DNA of 64,000 bases from Hawksworthiomyces lignivorus (GCA_002917075.1 NTMA01000099.1:78699-142698), one strand, 5' to 3'; counted from the first letter of the stretch, positions 10,716 through 25,117 are shown. Program-made: numbers and translations. The notes: generated from the letters alone by a model not told the origin.

Positions 10716-11543
10716 ATGGCTCCTCAACTTAAGTACTTCCGGGACCTTACCTTTGTCCAAGAGGTCTATGATAATGATACTATGACATTTGAAACCACAG
10801 AATTCGGCGTTATTGAGCCTGATGACCGCTTCTACTTTGGCAGCCTGCCCATTGAAAAGTTAAAGATCACGATACCCCAGTATGAAGCCGCACTCAAGCC
10901 CATTCCTGATGAGGAGGTCTACTCCAAAGTCCCCGATGGTAATCTGCGCTTCACCCATTACTCTGGCGACATAACCAGCCGCCTCTATATCGAGCGGCCG
11001 CGCTTGAAATCCTACTCTGGCTACAAAGAGCAAGATGCCCTGGAAGTTACGCGTGGTATACTGCCCGAAGAAGCAGAGGCTTTTTAGAGAGTTGCGAAGT
11101 TGCCACCTCATCTAGGACTCATCGCCTATCACGGTTGCCGCTTCCAGCGTGGTTTCATGACGGGGAGAGTCGTAGACCGCCATGTCAGCGATCTCCACGA
11201 CTACTACGACCAGAGAATGGGGCCACCCGTCGACCAAACAGCCTTCTTGCATATGTCGATGTCTGCTGTCCGCCATCTTCACTCGTACGGTTATGCACAC
11301 AATGACATCAACTACCGAAATGTCTTAGTGAGCACAGATGGTTCGCCTGTCCTGGCTGATTTTAACTCCTGTAAACCCATCGGTGAAAAGTTGACATTTA
11401 GTCGCAGCACGGAAAGGTAGAATGATGTGCCATTTGAAAAATACACAACTTCTGAAGTTGCGCACGACCTGTATGGAGTCAAAAAGATTGGAGAGTGGCT
11501 GAAGGAGCAAAATGCTAAGGCCATGCAAGACACCAGACATTAG
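10716..11543 (+). pseudogene. Kinase-like protein pseudogene with two in-frame TAG codons
   Basis: One reading frame runs from ATG 10716 to TAG 11543 (275 codons plus stop) and is interrupted by TAG at 11085-11087 and TAG at 11418-11420. Protein similarity continues across both stops. The part after the first stop has the hallmarks of a protein-kinase catalytic lobe: HNDINYRNVLV is a divergent HxDxxxxN catalytic loop, and ADFNSC replaces the DFG region, as in small fungal kinase-like proteins. The segment after the second stop (TTSEVAHDLYGVKKIGEWL) resembles the usual end of such proteins. Introns removing the stops were tested: the only GT..AG pair around the first is about 34 nt, which is too short. 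Both lesions could arise from CAG or TGG by single transitions. Read as a recently inactivated copy. Confidence 0.7.
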
Positions 11544-12798
11544 GTCTCATCTTGAGTCTGCCAGTTCGAACGTGGTCTGACAGCTGTGTGTATGATCTTA
11601 GATAGATGGTAGGGGTTTTGTTTTTATCGTATTTTGTTTTTCATTTGTATGTTTGTTGGTTTTGTTTTGAGAAGAGAGGATTAGTATTGCGATGGATGAG
11701 CCTGACTCCCCTTCTCACATATATTGTATCACGCACTAGGACTAACTCAAATTATCTGTTTTCTATCTAAATAACGTGTAGTAGAATAGAGCGCACAGTT
11801 AAACGACTGAGAGCTAACTCGGTGAAAAGAGCAATAAGGCCGATGACTAGCATATTATCTCGAAGACATGATCTCTAGAGGAAATGTTGAAAAATACGAT
11901 AGAATAATTTAAGCTCTTCTAGAGAACTCCGATTTCTAATTCTACGTCGGGTCAACTTAAGGCGGTCTCTTCTCCCAATATGGCTGGGCCGAGCCTTCAT
12001 CGCCTAAGGGTGATATTCGTTTGGAACTGCAATATTTTCTGTGATCCAAGTCTGAGTATAATTTTCCGTGTACTTACCGATCAATAAGAAAGTCGACTCC
12101 TGTCGGGGTTTTTAAGATAGGTTCGGTTTACATGTGTTTATAGTCTTGGACATTTTCTATCTGTATAAGCATCTATATCGTCTTTCTTGGGACGCCCGAG
12201 TCTATTTCCAGTAACGCAGAAATCGGATAGCTTGATGCCTCGGTACCTTAGTCCTAGTACAAGATCATAGGCTGCAGTAGCTGTGGGCACAAAAATAACC
12301 ACTTCGCAGATACTATGTCACATACAACAACACAATTGACAGCAACTCGCCATATAGAGAAGAAAGAGAACATTTTAGATAGAACCTGCCGTAGTAAAAG
12401 ACTGCTGACGACGAATGCGGAGAGCGGAAAGGCGGGTTTCCCGCTTGCCGCCTAGACATCTTAAGTTCAAGAAAGTATCACTTCCCTGGCATATAGGCAA
12501 CCGAAGTACTGCTTGGTATACATCGACTGATTTCTTGCTTGGAAACAGACGATTCTTGGTATTGGAGCCGATCCGTAGAACCCGAGCTGAAGAACCGCTT
12601 TTCACTTGAGATCATCATGAATCCCGTGGAACACTGTACTCAGCAAGCATAAAAATGCAGCATCTCGCCAGATAAGCCTTGATTAAGTTATCTCAAAATA
12701 GTAGCAGCAACGAAAACACAATACCCACCTTTCTCTTAGATACTGCAGAGAATAGAGAAGAAAAGGCAATATTTCAGACACCAATTAATACCTTTCCA
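11544..12798. other. AT-rich intergenic region
   Basis: About 1.25 kb between the kinase-like pseudogene and the dioxygenase gene. It has T/G-rich stretches near 11.6 kb and no coding signal; the open frames on both strands near 12.4-12.6 kb overlap each other and have no recognisable features. The last 150 bp are the likely promoter of the next gene. Confidence 0.5.
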
Positions 12799-13851
12799 AT
12801 GTCCCAGACGATTGTCGTACCTGCTTTGACCCAAGGCCCTATCAGGTTAGTCTACTAAAGCCTTCCGGCCTTTGCTATACAAATTGTTGCTAACATCCAC
12901 AGCTTGAAGGGAGGCTTTGGAGACTTTCGGGATGATATTTTTACAAAAGGATACGCAGTGGTTCGGGGCGCCATTCCGAGGGAGCGCGCTATTGCCTACC
13001 AGCAGGAAGCATTTAAATGGCTGACGTCTTTCGGCACGGCGTTGGATTTGAAGGATCCTTCCACATGGACGACCAGCAACCTGCCGGTCCAGAGCAAGCT
13101 CAATACTTTCGAGAGCTACTGTGTTGTGCATGAGAAATTTATGTGGGATATTCGCACGGAGCCCGGCGTCGTGGAGCCCTTTGAGCGTATCTGGGGTACC
13201 GATGAGCTTTTGGTCTCGTTCGACTCGCTCAACATCACGCTTCCAAACCGCAAAGACAAGCCCGCGCGAGCACCATGGCCTCATGTCGACCAGAGTCCCT
13301 TCAAGCGTGGGTTGCACTGCGTCCAGGGTATTGTCAATCTGAGCCACGCGGGGCCGGAAGACGGCAGCCTCATGCTGCTGCCCAACTCAGCCCAGTATTA
13401 CGATGAGTTCTTCGATACGCAGACAGACCCGGCCAGCTGGGAAACGAAGGACTGGCGTCGTTTCAGCGAAGAGGAGATGCGGTGGTGGACGGAGAATAAG
13501 GGACTGTCAGCTATCAAAGTTGAGGCGGAACCGGGAGACCTGATTCTGTGGGACAGCCGTATGGTGCATTGGGGCGGCGAGCCAACGAGCAAGAGCAGCA
13601 CAATACGCACGGTCGTATATGCCAGCTACTCGCCGGTCAAGCTAGCGACTCCAGAGACACTAGAAAAGAAGCAGAAGGTATTTCGTGCCTACGGCGCCAC
13701 GACGCACTGGGCGCATGACAACATATTTCTCCGCCCGGTCCTGGCCACGCTCGCCGACGGTACACTGGATCCGCGGAATCGCTCAGAGCCGCGAGAGAAA
13801 CCCGAGTACACTGACCGGCTGCTGAAGCTGGCAGGTATGAAGCCATACTAA
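12799..13851 (+). CDS. Phytanoyl-CoA dioxygenase (PhyH) family protein
   Basis: Exons 12799-12845 and 12903-13851 with a 57-nt intron (branch GCTAAC) give 331 aa. PhyH enzymes are Fe(II)/2-oxoglutarate-dependent oxygenases. The iron triad is visible: HVD in the WPHVDQSP motif near residue 142, and the distal His in VHWGGEP near 236. An Arg a few residues later (STIRTVVYASY) is a candidate for binding 2-oxoglutarate. Fungal members hydroxylate or desaturate secondary metabolites or lipids; the substrate here is unknown. It sits beside two SDR genes and a Zn2Cys6 regulator, which suggests a small pathway. The spliced start (MSQTIVV) is preferred because the second exon alone has no upstream ATG. 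Confidence 0.88.
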
Positions 13852-14083
13852 AGACTGTAAATCGCTTAATGTAGAATGAGCATCGCCGTTTTTTCTGAAT
13901 GGCAACGTATAAATAAAAATATTTCACTAAAGCAGTTGGGGGGTGCATGTGCCAAATAAGTTTACTTAGATAGGCAAGTTTGGAATTCGGTGCCTACGGT
14001 TTACTCTCTACAGAAGATTCGCGTTTATAGCTCTTTAATTTATTATTCTAATAGCCCTATTTCTCAGGCGTCTATTTATGCAG

Positions 14084-15022
14084 TTACCATGCGCAGTGTC
14101 CTCCATCCACACGCAGATCGGCTCCTGTCATGTAGCTGCTGCCGTCTCCTAAGAGATAAAGCACCGGGGCACGGAACTCGTCTGCGGTGCTCAACCTAAA
14201 AAGCATGCTGTCGCCCACCCACTGCTCCTCCATTCCGGGCTTCCCCATTGCCTCGGCCGAGATGGCTGTTCGTATATAGCCTGGGGATAGCGTGTTGACC
14301 CGAATAAGCGGCATACCGATACGGGAACCCCATTCTGCAGCGAGAGACCGCGCCAGCTGATGAACGCCAGCTTTAGATGTATTGTAGGCGGCGGTGTCAA
14401 CTCCCCTGTTCGATATATAGCCGCTCATGCTAGCGACGAACACAAAACTGCCGGAAAGGCCTGTCTTCAGAAGCTCGTTTGCCACGGCCTGGGCCACCAA
14501 AAACGTGCCGGTAACATTGATGTTCAGCACATTCTGAAATTTCTCAGCCGGATAAGTTGTAGATGGTCCATATTCCGATATTCCAGCGCAAGTAACTAGA
14601 CCTCGGATAGGATTCTTGAGCGTCGGTAACAACTTCGCAAATGTATCCGCAACACTTTGGCTGTCCTGCACGCTGCAAGGGAAGTATGACAAGTTGCGAC
14701 CGTGCTTGGTAGCTGTCTCCTGCACAGGTTTCCAGTTATCTTCTCTGGGAGAGGGAACAACATCAAGTGCTACAACGTCGCCGCCGCTCTCAAGGATTGC
14801 TCGGGCCACAGATGTGCCCAAAAAGCCGCCTCCGCCAGTTACTGCACAAACTTTATTTTAGAAGAGAAATCCTGAGCGGTTGGAGGCAGACTTCTTCTTA
14901 CTAATAATCGTCCGCCCGTCAAGACGAAAGAGATCTGCTGCCGGCCTGTCGGCGCTGCTCTGGGCCGGCTTGGCTTCTCGAAACTTGCGAGCATGTACAT
15001 TTTCCTCCCTTGCCTGATCCAT
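14084..15022 (-). CDS. Short-chain dehydrogenase/reductase (SDR), classical type
   Basis: Exons 14902-15022 and 14084-14841 with a 60-nt intron give 292 aa. Splicing at the TGCAG acceptor rebuilds the first beta strand and cofactor loop as DGRTIIITGGGGFLG. The nucleotide motif is slightly unusual, with Phe-Leu where classical SDRs have Gly-Ile. The catalytic Ser lies in FVASMSG and the Tyr/Lys pair in YNTSK, and the C-terminus ends LRVDGGHCAW. The family interconverts alcohols and ketones with NAD(P)H; the closest general type is the sorbose/xylulose reductase-like fungal SDRs. It is divergently transcribed from another SDR across about 600 bp, so the two may be co-regulated. Confidence 0.88.
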
Positions 15023-15620
15023 GACGTGTGGCTGGTGATTGTTTAAATTTTGATAAAAGTTTCTGAGGGGTAAGTATAGTCCTGCGGTAATAGAAAGGAA
15101 GTTGGGTGGGAAGAGTCCGAGTTACACTGAGAGAATATTACTCATATAGACCCCTCCTGAGTCTGGAACACTCGTGTTGAGTTATATGTTGTCTTTCACA
15201 TATAAATCTATTCAATCAGCTTATTCCCAGTATCAACCGAAAGACTAACTGGTGGAGCTATGTCTCTATAGTCTTACAGAACGCCAATACTGCGGGTTGC
15301 CATTTTCGTTGCGGCACTGCAACGATGCCGCCTTGCCGCCCGCTATCCGCCGGAGCTATGTCACTCACATGTACACAGATAGCTTGTGACAGCGTAGATT
15401 CGGATCCACCCTATATGTATCCTCCGCATCGAGAGGGTCTCAATCAGCAAGTCTTAAACTGCGGATCAACGAATGACGGCGCAGAATGTTGGCTGTGTGC
15501 GAAGAGAAGCTCCGCTTAGAGCTATTGTTTAAATTGAAAAGCAGTCGCCCTGTGATATGCTAATAAGTCTGAGAGGATGATTTATTTTCTTCTGCTTGTC
15601 TGAAGCTTAACGCAAGAGCT
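15023..15620. promoter_or_regulatory. Divergent promoter between two SDR genes
   Basis: This 598-bp region separates the head-to-head SDR genes. It contains interlocked inverted repeats at 15307-15331 and repeated copies of GAGCTATGTC. No coding frame is supported. Confidence 0.6.
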
Positions 15621-15625
15621 ATGTC
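15255..15625 (+). repeat. Three dispersed copies of GAGCTATGTC
   Basis: Identical 10-mers start at 15255, 15353 and 15616. The third copy spans the ATG of the downstream SDR gene. Function unknown; they may be remnants of local duplication around the start codon or a bound element. Confidence 0.6.
15307..15331. promoter_or_regulatory. Interlocked palindromes, candidate Zn2Cys6 binding site
   Basis: CGTTGC at 15307-15312 is inverted as GCAACG at 15319-15324, and GCGGCA at 15311-15316 is inverted as TGCCGC at 15326-15331. The second pair forms a CGG-N13-CCG arrangement, the half-site layout recognised by many fungal binuclear zinc-cluster regulators. One such regulator is encoded 1.4 kb away. 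Binding is an inference. Confidence 0.4.
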
Positions 15626-16616
15626 TACTGAACCAAAACTCATTCCTCGCCCCCTAGATGGCAAGCTTGCTGTCATCACTGGTGTTTCAAGAGGTATACA
15701 ACTTCCTCTTCCCTCCGCCTACCCCCCTTGGGTTTCGCCACCAAGAATAAGGAAATAGGATGCGTTAGACCTCATGAATCCTTCAGGGACTAATACCAAA
15801 TTGATTACAGGCATTGGGGAAGCCATCGCTCATGATTTGGCTGCCAAGGGCGCCAATCTAGTCGGCGTGTATACGTCTGACTCGTCAACCAAGGCCGCCC
15901 AGGAGCTGGCAGAAACACTGCAGAAGGAACATGGCGTGCAGGTAGCGATCGTCCAAGCAGACCTTGCCGACGGCGAGAAGGCCGCAGCCAAGATTGCGAC
16001 GGAGGCCAAGTCCAGCTTTGCCGGCAAAGACGGAAAGCTGCAGGTGGACATCCTCATCAACAACGCAGGCGTCGGCGGCGACTACAAGCTGGGCGAGGTG
16101 CCGGTGGCCGAATTCCACCGCATGTACGCGATCAACGTGCTGGCGCCTATCTGCGTCACGCAGGCGCTGCTGCCATATCTGCCCTACGACCGGTCCGGCC
16201 GCATCATCAACATCAGTAGCGTCGCCTCTAGCATGGGATTTGCCACGCACACGCTGTACGGCGGCACCAAGGCCGCGCTCGAGGCCATGACGCGCACTTG
16301 GGCGCGCGAGCTGGCGGAGCGCGCGACCGTCAACGCTGTCAATCCTGGTCCCGTTGAGGGAGACATGTATTTTGCTGCAGGAGAAAAGTTCTGGAAGCAG
16401 ATGGAGCCGTTCCAGCTCATCTGCCCGCTCAGCGCTGTGCGCGATGGCTTCGATGACCCTGCTCTAGTGAAGCTGGCCAACGAGAAGATGGGCGGTCGGC
16501 GTCCGGGCTATCGACGCGAAGTTGCCGCTGTTGTTGGCATGCTTTGTGGCCCCGACTCTGCCTGGACGACCGGCAGTGTCATCAGCACGAATGGTGGTTT
16601 TAAATTCCAGACATAG
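15621..16616 (+). CDS. Short-chain dehydrogenase/reductase (SDR), classical type
   Basis: Exons 15621-15693 and 15811-16616 with a 117-nt intron give 292 aa. The cofactor motif TGVSRGIG is completed across the splice site, followed by the NNAG motif (ILINNAGVGG), the catalytic Ser region INISSVASS and the YGGTK Tyr/Lys pair. The C-terminal GSVISTNGGFKF is typical of fungal classical SDRs. It is an NAD(P)-dependent oxidoreductase of unknown substrate, head-to-head with another SDR and tail-to-tail with the Zn2Cys6 regulator gene only 66 bp away, which supports a co-inherited block. Confidence 0.9.
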
Positions 16617-16682
16617 ATAAAACATTAGGTGTGAATAAGGTATCTACTCTAACTATAATCTAAAGATAATAAAACCCTTGTT

Positions 16683-19139
16683 TTACATATCCTTTTTAGA
16701 CATGCGCAATTTCTGTAAGATCATATTGAGCATCCACCCAATTGATTCGGCGCTGGATCCTGGTGTAGCCCATGTTTGACTCGACAAGAGAAATTGCTGT
16801 AGCAGACTATCAGCATCTGGAACGAGGTGGCAGAGAGTATGGCTTCGGGCTGCAATTGTGATGACAAAGGCGCATGCAAGACAGCTGAAAACCATTAGTA
16901 TATAGACTCGTAGAACAGCAAGGCCGTCCACTTACGCCTGTATTGTAACCCATGTATGTTGTGTGCGCTCTATAAGCTCGTATGCAGCTGTCTGTATGTA
17001 TTTCCTGCAACTTTGAACGCACTCTTCCGAGAATCTGAGGACGAAGTCCGGAAGCTCGGCAGTATCTACATGTGTTGCGGCAAATACGAGGCACGGCCGG
17101 CATATAATGTGTCTTGCTGACCAGTAGCGCATTCGCAGCCAGCCCTCCTGCAGACTCCGCGGTGCCGGGCTGCCGAGGTCCGGTTTGATGGCGGCTGGCA
17201 GCGATTCGAACCACACATCGAGTTGACGCGTCAGCTCGGTGCATACATTTTTCAGCGAATCAATTGTAAATGATGGAGCTTCAGGCAAGGATGCGGTCCA
17301 CCACGTTGCCGTCGCCGGTGTCGAAGAATTGCTTGGCGTATCGGCCGCGGCTATTGAAGGGAAAACAGAAGGCGGCCGCGGAGAGAGGGCCTTCGTCTGA
17401 TTGTTTGCATATATTGTTTTGTGCACTCGATTCAGCAGCCGACGGATTGAACAAAGGGCCAAGAACGTCAAGCCATCGTGTTCTATATTGTCGGCAAACG
17501 AAGGAAACGGCATACTATCGACGATTAATTCCATGCCACTGCGAGGAAGATGAAATTCTGCAAGGAAATCGCTGCGAACAGTTAGCAGACTCAACGAGCT
17601 TACAACTGACGGAAAGGCTCTCTTACCACTCGAAGAGGAAGCAGGTCCAACAGAGCCGCACGATGTAATCAGTATCCTCCTGCGACACCACATGTCCTTT
17701 CAGCCTAGGCGGTTAGAAAACTCGAAGATCCGTGCGAGGTGCATGGCATAGATCAAGTGTCTTGTTCATAAAGGATCACGTACTGAACTATAATCGTCTG
17801 CAGCCTGATTGATGCCATATGAACCAGTGTCCACGCGGGGAGCGGCCGGTCTAGATAGCAGAGGTAGCAGGCTGCATGGACGAGAGCTGATGTAAACACG
17901 ATATTGGGTTTTAAGCAAGTCGCCCACAGCCGCATCAAGATGCCATATGCAACCCCAAAGTATTCGCTACCGTCATCGAGAGCGATGCCGTCAGAAGTAA
18001 AGGTCTCTTGGCTACACGCAAGCTTGCCAAGAGCTAGGACAGTCAAGCACAAAGCAATGTCAATTTCGGTGTCCGAATCGATATGTGACTGCCCGCTCAT
18101 CCAAGTTTGGCCGCTGAAGACACGATCCGCAAATGGGAGAAAAGTTTCTGCGTCAATTACAGGAAAATGCGGCCGAACATGCGTGAAGAATGCTGCCAAA
18201 AGTATGTCTCTGTGCGACTTTTCCAGATACAGGCCATCCAGCATATCACCCAAACTGCTACCGCGAGTGGCAGCTGGCTCAAAAGTACGTGCCGCCTCGA
18301 TCTGGAGGAAATAGTCTTCAGGATATTCTCCAACCATCTTTTGAATGGGCTCCAGAGAAAACAGGCTCCCTGTGGGAGTAAGGTGTCCGATAGGTATCGT
18401 AAGCGGCTCTTCGTCCCTGTTTGAGACTCCGACGGGGCTGTGTGGATGGCGTATCAGATCGCTGAGTGGTTGTTGTGTTACATGATTGCTGGTATGCAAG
18501 GGAGAGAAGGTTATATTTGATGGCGTCAAGCCGGGTGCCAGATCCAAGTCCGGCGTATCAACACCCCTGCTCGTATCGTCACTGATACTGGACTGCGTCT
18601 GCTGGTCGCTACCCTCATGGCCGTGGTAGGATGGGGAGTGTAGTTCTGATCGGTCCCCAATGTCGTCACTGGCCTGTGTTGGCGGAGGAAGCTGCTGCTG
18701 CTGCTGCTGCTCTAGCGAGCTAGTCTGCCGTTGGATGAGCGATGAGAGCTCGCCTAGTAGACGCTGTAAATCGGCAATTGTTGCGGACGATAAGTCGACA
18801 CTGCCCTAGTTAGCATTGTACTCTAATACCTTTCGAAATAGATAACCACTGTTACCTATTTTCTCCATTAAAGGGACTGTGCGGTGTTCCAGCTATATTG
18901 GTCACGAACTGCGTGTGATTGCCTGGCTGTAGCTCTTGGTAGTCACACGATACGCCAGCCCCATTGCACAGGCTGCAAGCTGGCTTGCGGCCGTCGCATT
19001 TTCGCTTCCTAGACATTAGAATAGATAAGCATGTGCCTCATATATATATAGCATTGACAATAATCGCCCCTTACCTTTGCCGGCAGAAATTGCAAGCAAT
19101 TAGCGCACGTCTGCGCGGATAGTTCATGGCGTTGACCAT
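16683..19139 (-). CDS. Zn2Cys6 transcription factor with fungal-specific MHR domain
   Basis: Six exons (19075-19139, 18856-19008, 17784-18800, 17627-17704, 16936-17571, 16683-16884) give 716 aa in one clean frame. The DNA-binding cluster has six Cys at residues 16, 19, 26, 33, 36 and 43 with the usual spacing C-x2-C-x6-C-x6-C-x2-C-x6-C, starting just inside exon 1 and split by the first intron. A Gln tract encoded by six CAG codons follows the linker (near residue 95). The middle homology region starts near residue 263. The intron at 17705-17783 has a textbook branch (TTCTAAC) and CCTAG acceptor; without it the frame breaks. Such regulators often control the genes beside them, here the two SDRs and the PhyH enzyme. 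Confidence 0.88.
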
Positions 19140-22100
19140 GTCACGGCTTCAGTTTGATCTCATGCAATGGGGATCACGCTTCGGACGAAGTTATTATTTG
19201 TAGCAAGCCGGAGCTCGGGAGATGAGTTTTATACCCCATGTTCCCCAGAAGCTGAAATTCTTCCCCGCATCTCATCTCGAAGACGAAGGAGACGCTAAAG
19301 AGAATGTGTTTACTCCGCACGTACACCCAGCATCAGGGTGTATTATTCCAGTTATAAGTCACAGTACGTGTCTGCCACCCGGTTTTCCTGACTACAAGAT
19401 AAGCTTGAATAACTAGGATAATTCCCTTCATTACACCGAGTCTAGTCAAAGGCATGAAGCATTCTTCTAAAAGAAATCGGCAAACTTTCCTAGTGCTATT
19501 AAATCATTGCAACCCACGTCAACCATATCGAGGTCTTGGAAGTTGGCTTCAATTCGAGGGTGGTTTGATAGACTTTGAGAGGGCTGAGAAACCGTGCTCC
19601 GCTGCCCTCAGCTACATATTCTACAACTAGAGATGGGTACATACTTTGGCGAGACACGATACAAACAGTAATCCTAGCTGTCATTGGTCATCCTAGTGAT
19701 GCTGGTGTCGTTGAGGAACTTGATTAATAAAGACTCTCTAGATCCCACTGAGGACAGCCATGCAGACGTTGATAACCAGCTCAATATAGACAGGCTTCGA
19801 GTTGCTGACGCCAATGCCATTGACTTTGTCCTAACGTTTGAATTTGAAGAAAATTTCCTGCGTATCTACAGGGATGGTCTCTTCGTCAAGTAGCATGTGT
19901 CCACCGCCTTGTGGCTCAAGCGCAATACCAGCGGGTGATGTATCTCACACAGCAGCAAAGTTAGCAGGCCAGTGCATTTATTTTGGGGGCCAGGAAGTAG
20001 CCTTTTCGTGCTCATTTCAAGAGCAGAGCTGCAAATTGCCAAATATAACCCGAAAAATTGCGTCTCTAGATCCTCTGAAGTTCTGTCAAGGCGATGCTCC
20101 GTTGCTTTTGTGTTGATAGCAATTGAAATGTTAGCACAGCTAATGACCAAGAAACATATGTTGGCTCCAAGCCTTGCTCGTTTCGCTTAAACCTCGGCTT
20201 TTTAGGAAATTATAAGCGCTTCTCCGGCTTCCTTCTTGCTGCTAAGCAGTCTTTCATGCAAGAATACAGCGGGGTGCAATAAATCCTAAGCGCAAATCTG
20301 ACAGAATTAGACATTTGACATGGCGAATGCCGGCTTTTATCTACCATGTATTACCGAAGAGGTAATTCCGCCGGTTGGAAAGCGGGCGCACTTATTCAGT
20401 CCTCTCCACCCGCATTACTTCATTTGGGGTAGATACACAGATGTCCAACACAAGAGCAAATAGATTGCTTCCGCCACTGAGATAGACCCCATTCTGGCTC
20501 GGGAATTGCAGACATCATGATGTACGCTGTGTGGGGAAAGGGGTGTGGCAGGTGTTCGTTTGGCATGTCATCTACGGCAGAGCAGCTCCTGAACCAAAAT
20601 GTCAACCCAATGTTGCAGACACTAGTCAGACTTCAGTACTAAACTCATTTAGCTCCATTTTTTTTTCTGGTCAAGAGGATGATGGCGGCGGGTGGCTGGC
20701 GGATGTGCGGAAGGGCCGACCGCCTCGAAAACCAACAAGAGACGACCGTCTATACATGCTCTCATGAAGACACCAGATTGAAAACTAGGTCAATTTATGT
20801 TCGTGCCTGTCTCAAAGTGATCTGGTATGGCAATAACAGTAAGCCGCATTAGCAAATATTCCCTAATTCTTTTGTAATCTACAACCACCACTGCTTCTTC
20901 TTCAACGAGGTGACTATAGTAGGAGCTGTCCCGTAACTTGAAGTGAAGAACACCTGACACGCTAGAGATGCTTGTGTCTATATATCATTGTCCTCTCATA
21001 AGTCGATTCATGTAACGATATCTTTGGAGCATATCGCGCCAAGTGTGCCACATAAATGGTCTATTCTCGTCATATATGTCTATACGCCAGCTAAAGCGTC
21101 CAACTTAAAAGTAGTTGATTATTTCTCTCCACCACAGCCCTGTGTTTCCCAAATTACTTTTGATGCTTCGACAATGTTTTCGACCCTGAAATCTGGTTCA
21201 AAATAGGTGGTCGCATTGGCTTGAACGGTTATACTTCCATCAGGGGCTAGAGTTCCTAGAAGAACACTGCCGAGTGCATGCAGAAAGGCAGCCCGATGAA
21301 GATGCCGAACCCATAATCTGTAGTCAGTCATGACAGTACTAGCAGCAAAGCGCTCCTTGGTCAGTGACCAGTAGTGAAATATGGAAACCTAAATGCAATA
21401 AGCATTTCCATGATGTAGTCAGTGATTTCACTAGAAAATCGCTCCATCATCTCCGTCAATCGCTAACTGTCCCGGTTAACTTATAAGAGAGCGAGGTTGC
21501 TCTGGCCGCTTAGAGGGGAGGATACATTTTATATGACTTATATCTACTAAGACTCAATAATGTTTGCTGGGGAGTGGCCTAATGCCAGCAGCAACAGCTT
21601 ATCAAAGTACTGCGACCATCACGAAAGAATGGCTAAAATCATTATCGTAACATCATTAAGCATACCCTACCGTCGGTGAAGGCACTATAAACAAGACTGC
21701 TATATGCAATGGTTTCTTTGCTTCACAAACGAAACAAGGCCAATAAAAAAAGAAATTCGGCATTATAACTGAAACAACTAAAAGAAAATATCTTCGTTAT
21801 AAGCCAGAAGTTTCTTATTTAAAGACTTGGCAAAGCCGTGTAAAACAAAAACCAATATCTATGATCTTGACGCGGTTAGGTAATATGGAATATCACGTGT
21901 GCGCCGAGCGAGAGGGAAGTCGGGTGCAGTAAAATTAGCGGTCTCGCAGTGTGTACATAGTTGCAGCGGGAGCTGAAAGTTGATAAGCAACTAAGGCTTA
22001 CAGAGGTGTGAAGTACAAGTATGACGAGTATTAGCGCAGCGTGCCACTATAGTCGTAAGCATCGAGGCAGCTAAAAGAGGATAGCCACCGTTAAATAGGC

Positions 22101-22516
22101 TTAGGGCAGTTTTGCAAGGGTGCAAGGGTACTTAGAGAGACAGAACCCCTCACCGCAAAGACCGCCAAAAGCTGCGCCCCGCGCTGTACCAATTCCGATC
22201 TTGCCCTTTCGCCCCAAACCAACAAAGCCAAGCCGACAGGCGAGCCAACCAACCACCTGTTTGCTCCCAATCGCATCCTCCTCCCCCCAAGATACCTGTA
22301 GACAAACTCCTCCCGTACATCCGTCTTGGTTTGGTTCCCTTGCATCTCAAACGATCAACCTTCACCTCTATCTACGACCTGTGGCATTCTGTGGGCTGCA
22401 TCGATTTTTTCCTTTGATCAAGCAGCTGCCACCCCACAAGAGTCGAGCCGGCACCAAGAAACAGCACCCCTCCCAACCTCTGTGCACGCACACACTTCAC
22501 ACACACCCTAGCCGCT
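19140..22516. other. Long AT-rich region without an intact gene
   Basis: About 3.4 kb. The first 200 bp are the promoter of the Zn2Cys6 gene and the last 500 bp, which are C-rich, are the promoter and leader of SNF1. Between them many short open frames occur on both strands with frequent stops and no recognisable domain. A possible decayed coding segment on the minus strand at 21.1-21.4 kb is listed separately. No terminal inverted repeats or transposase-like frames were noticed. Confidence 0.5.
21119..21447 (-). pseudogene. Possible decayed gene fragment of unknown family
   Basis: A minus-strand frame reads VSIFHYWSLTKERFAAST and continues to a stop at 21119, with protein-like composition (about 90 residues). 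An upstream ATG at 21447 (MERFSSEITDYIMEML) leads into it but in a different frame, so one base appears to be missing near 21390. A splice explanation is possible, since TTTAG precedes the second part. The protein family was not recognised, and it may be chance. Confidence 0.25.

Positions 22517-25117
<2,601 letters not shown>

Noticed and set aside
11050..11090. Intron that would remove the first stop in the kinase-like gene
   Set aside because: The only GT..AG pair is about 34 nt with no branch point, below the size fungi splice.
17690..17790. Apparent double frameshift in the Zn2Cys6 gene
   Set aside because: Reading straight through gives two frame changes, but an ordinary 79-nt intron (GTACGT ... 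CTAAC ... CCTAG) restores the frame exactly, so the gene is intact.
19499..20190. Open frames on both strands suggesting a decayed enzyme
   Set aside because: No motif could be recognised, frames are short and overlap on opposite strands.
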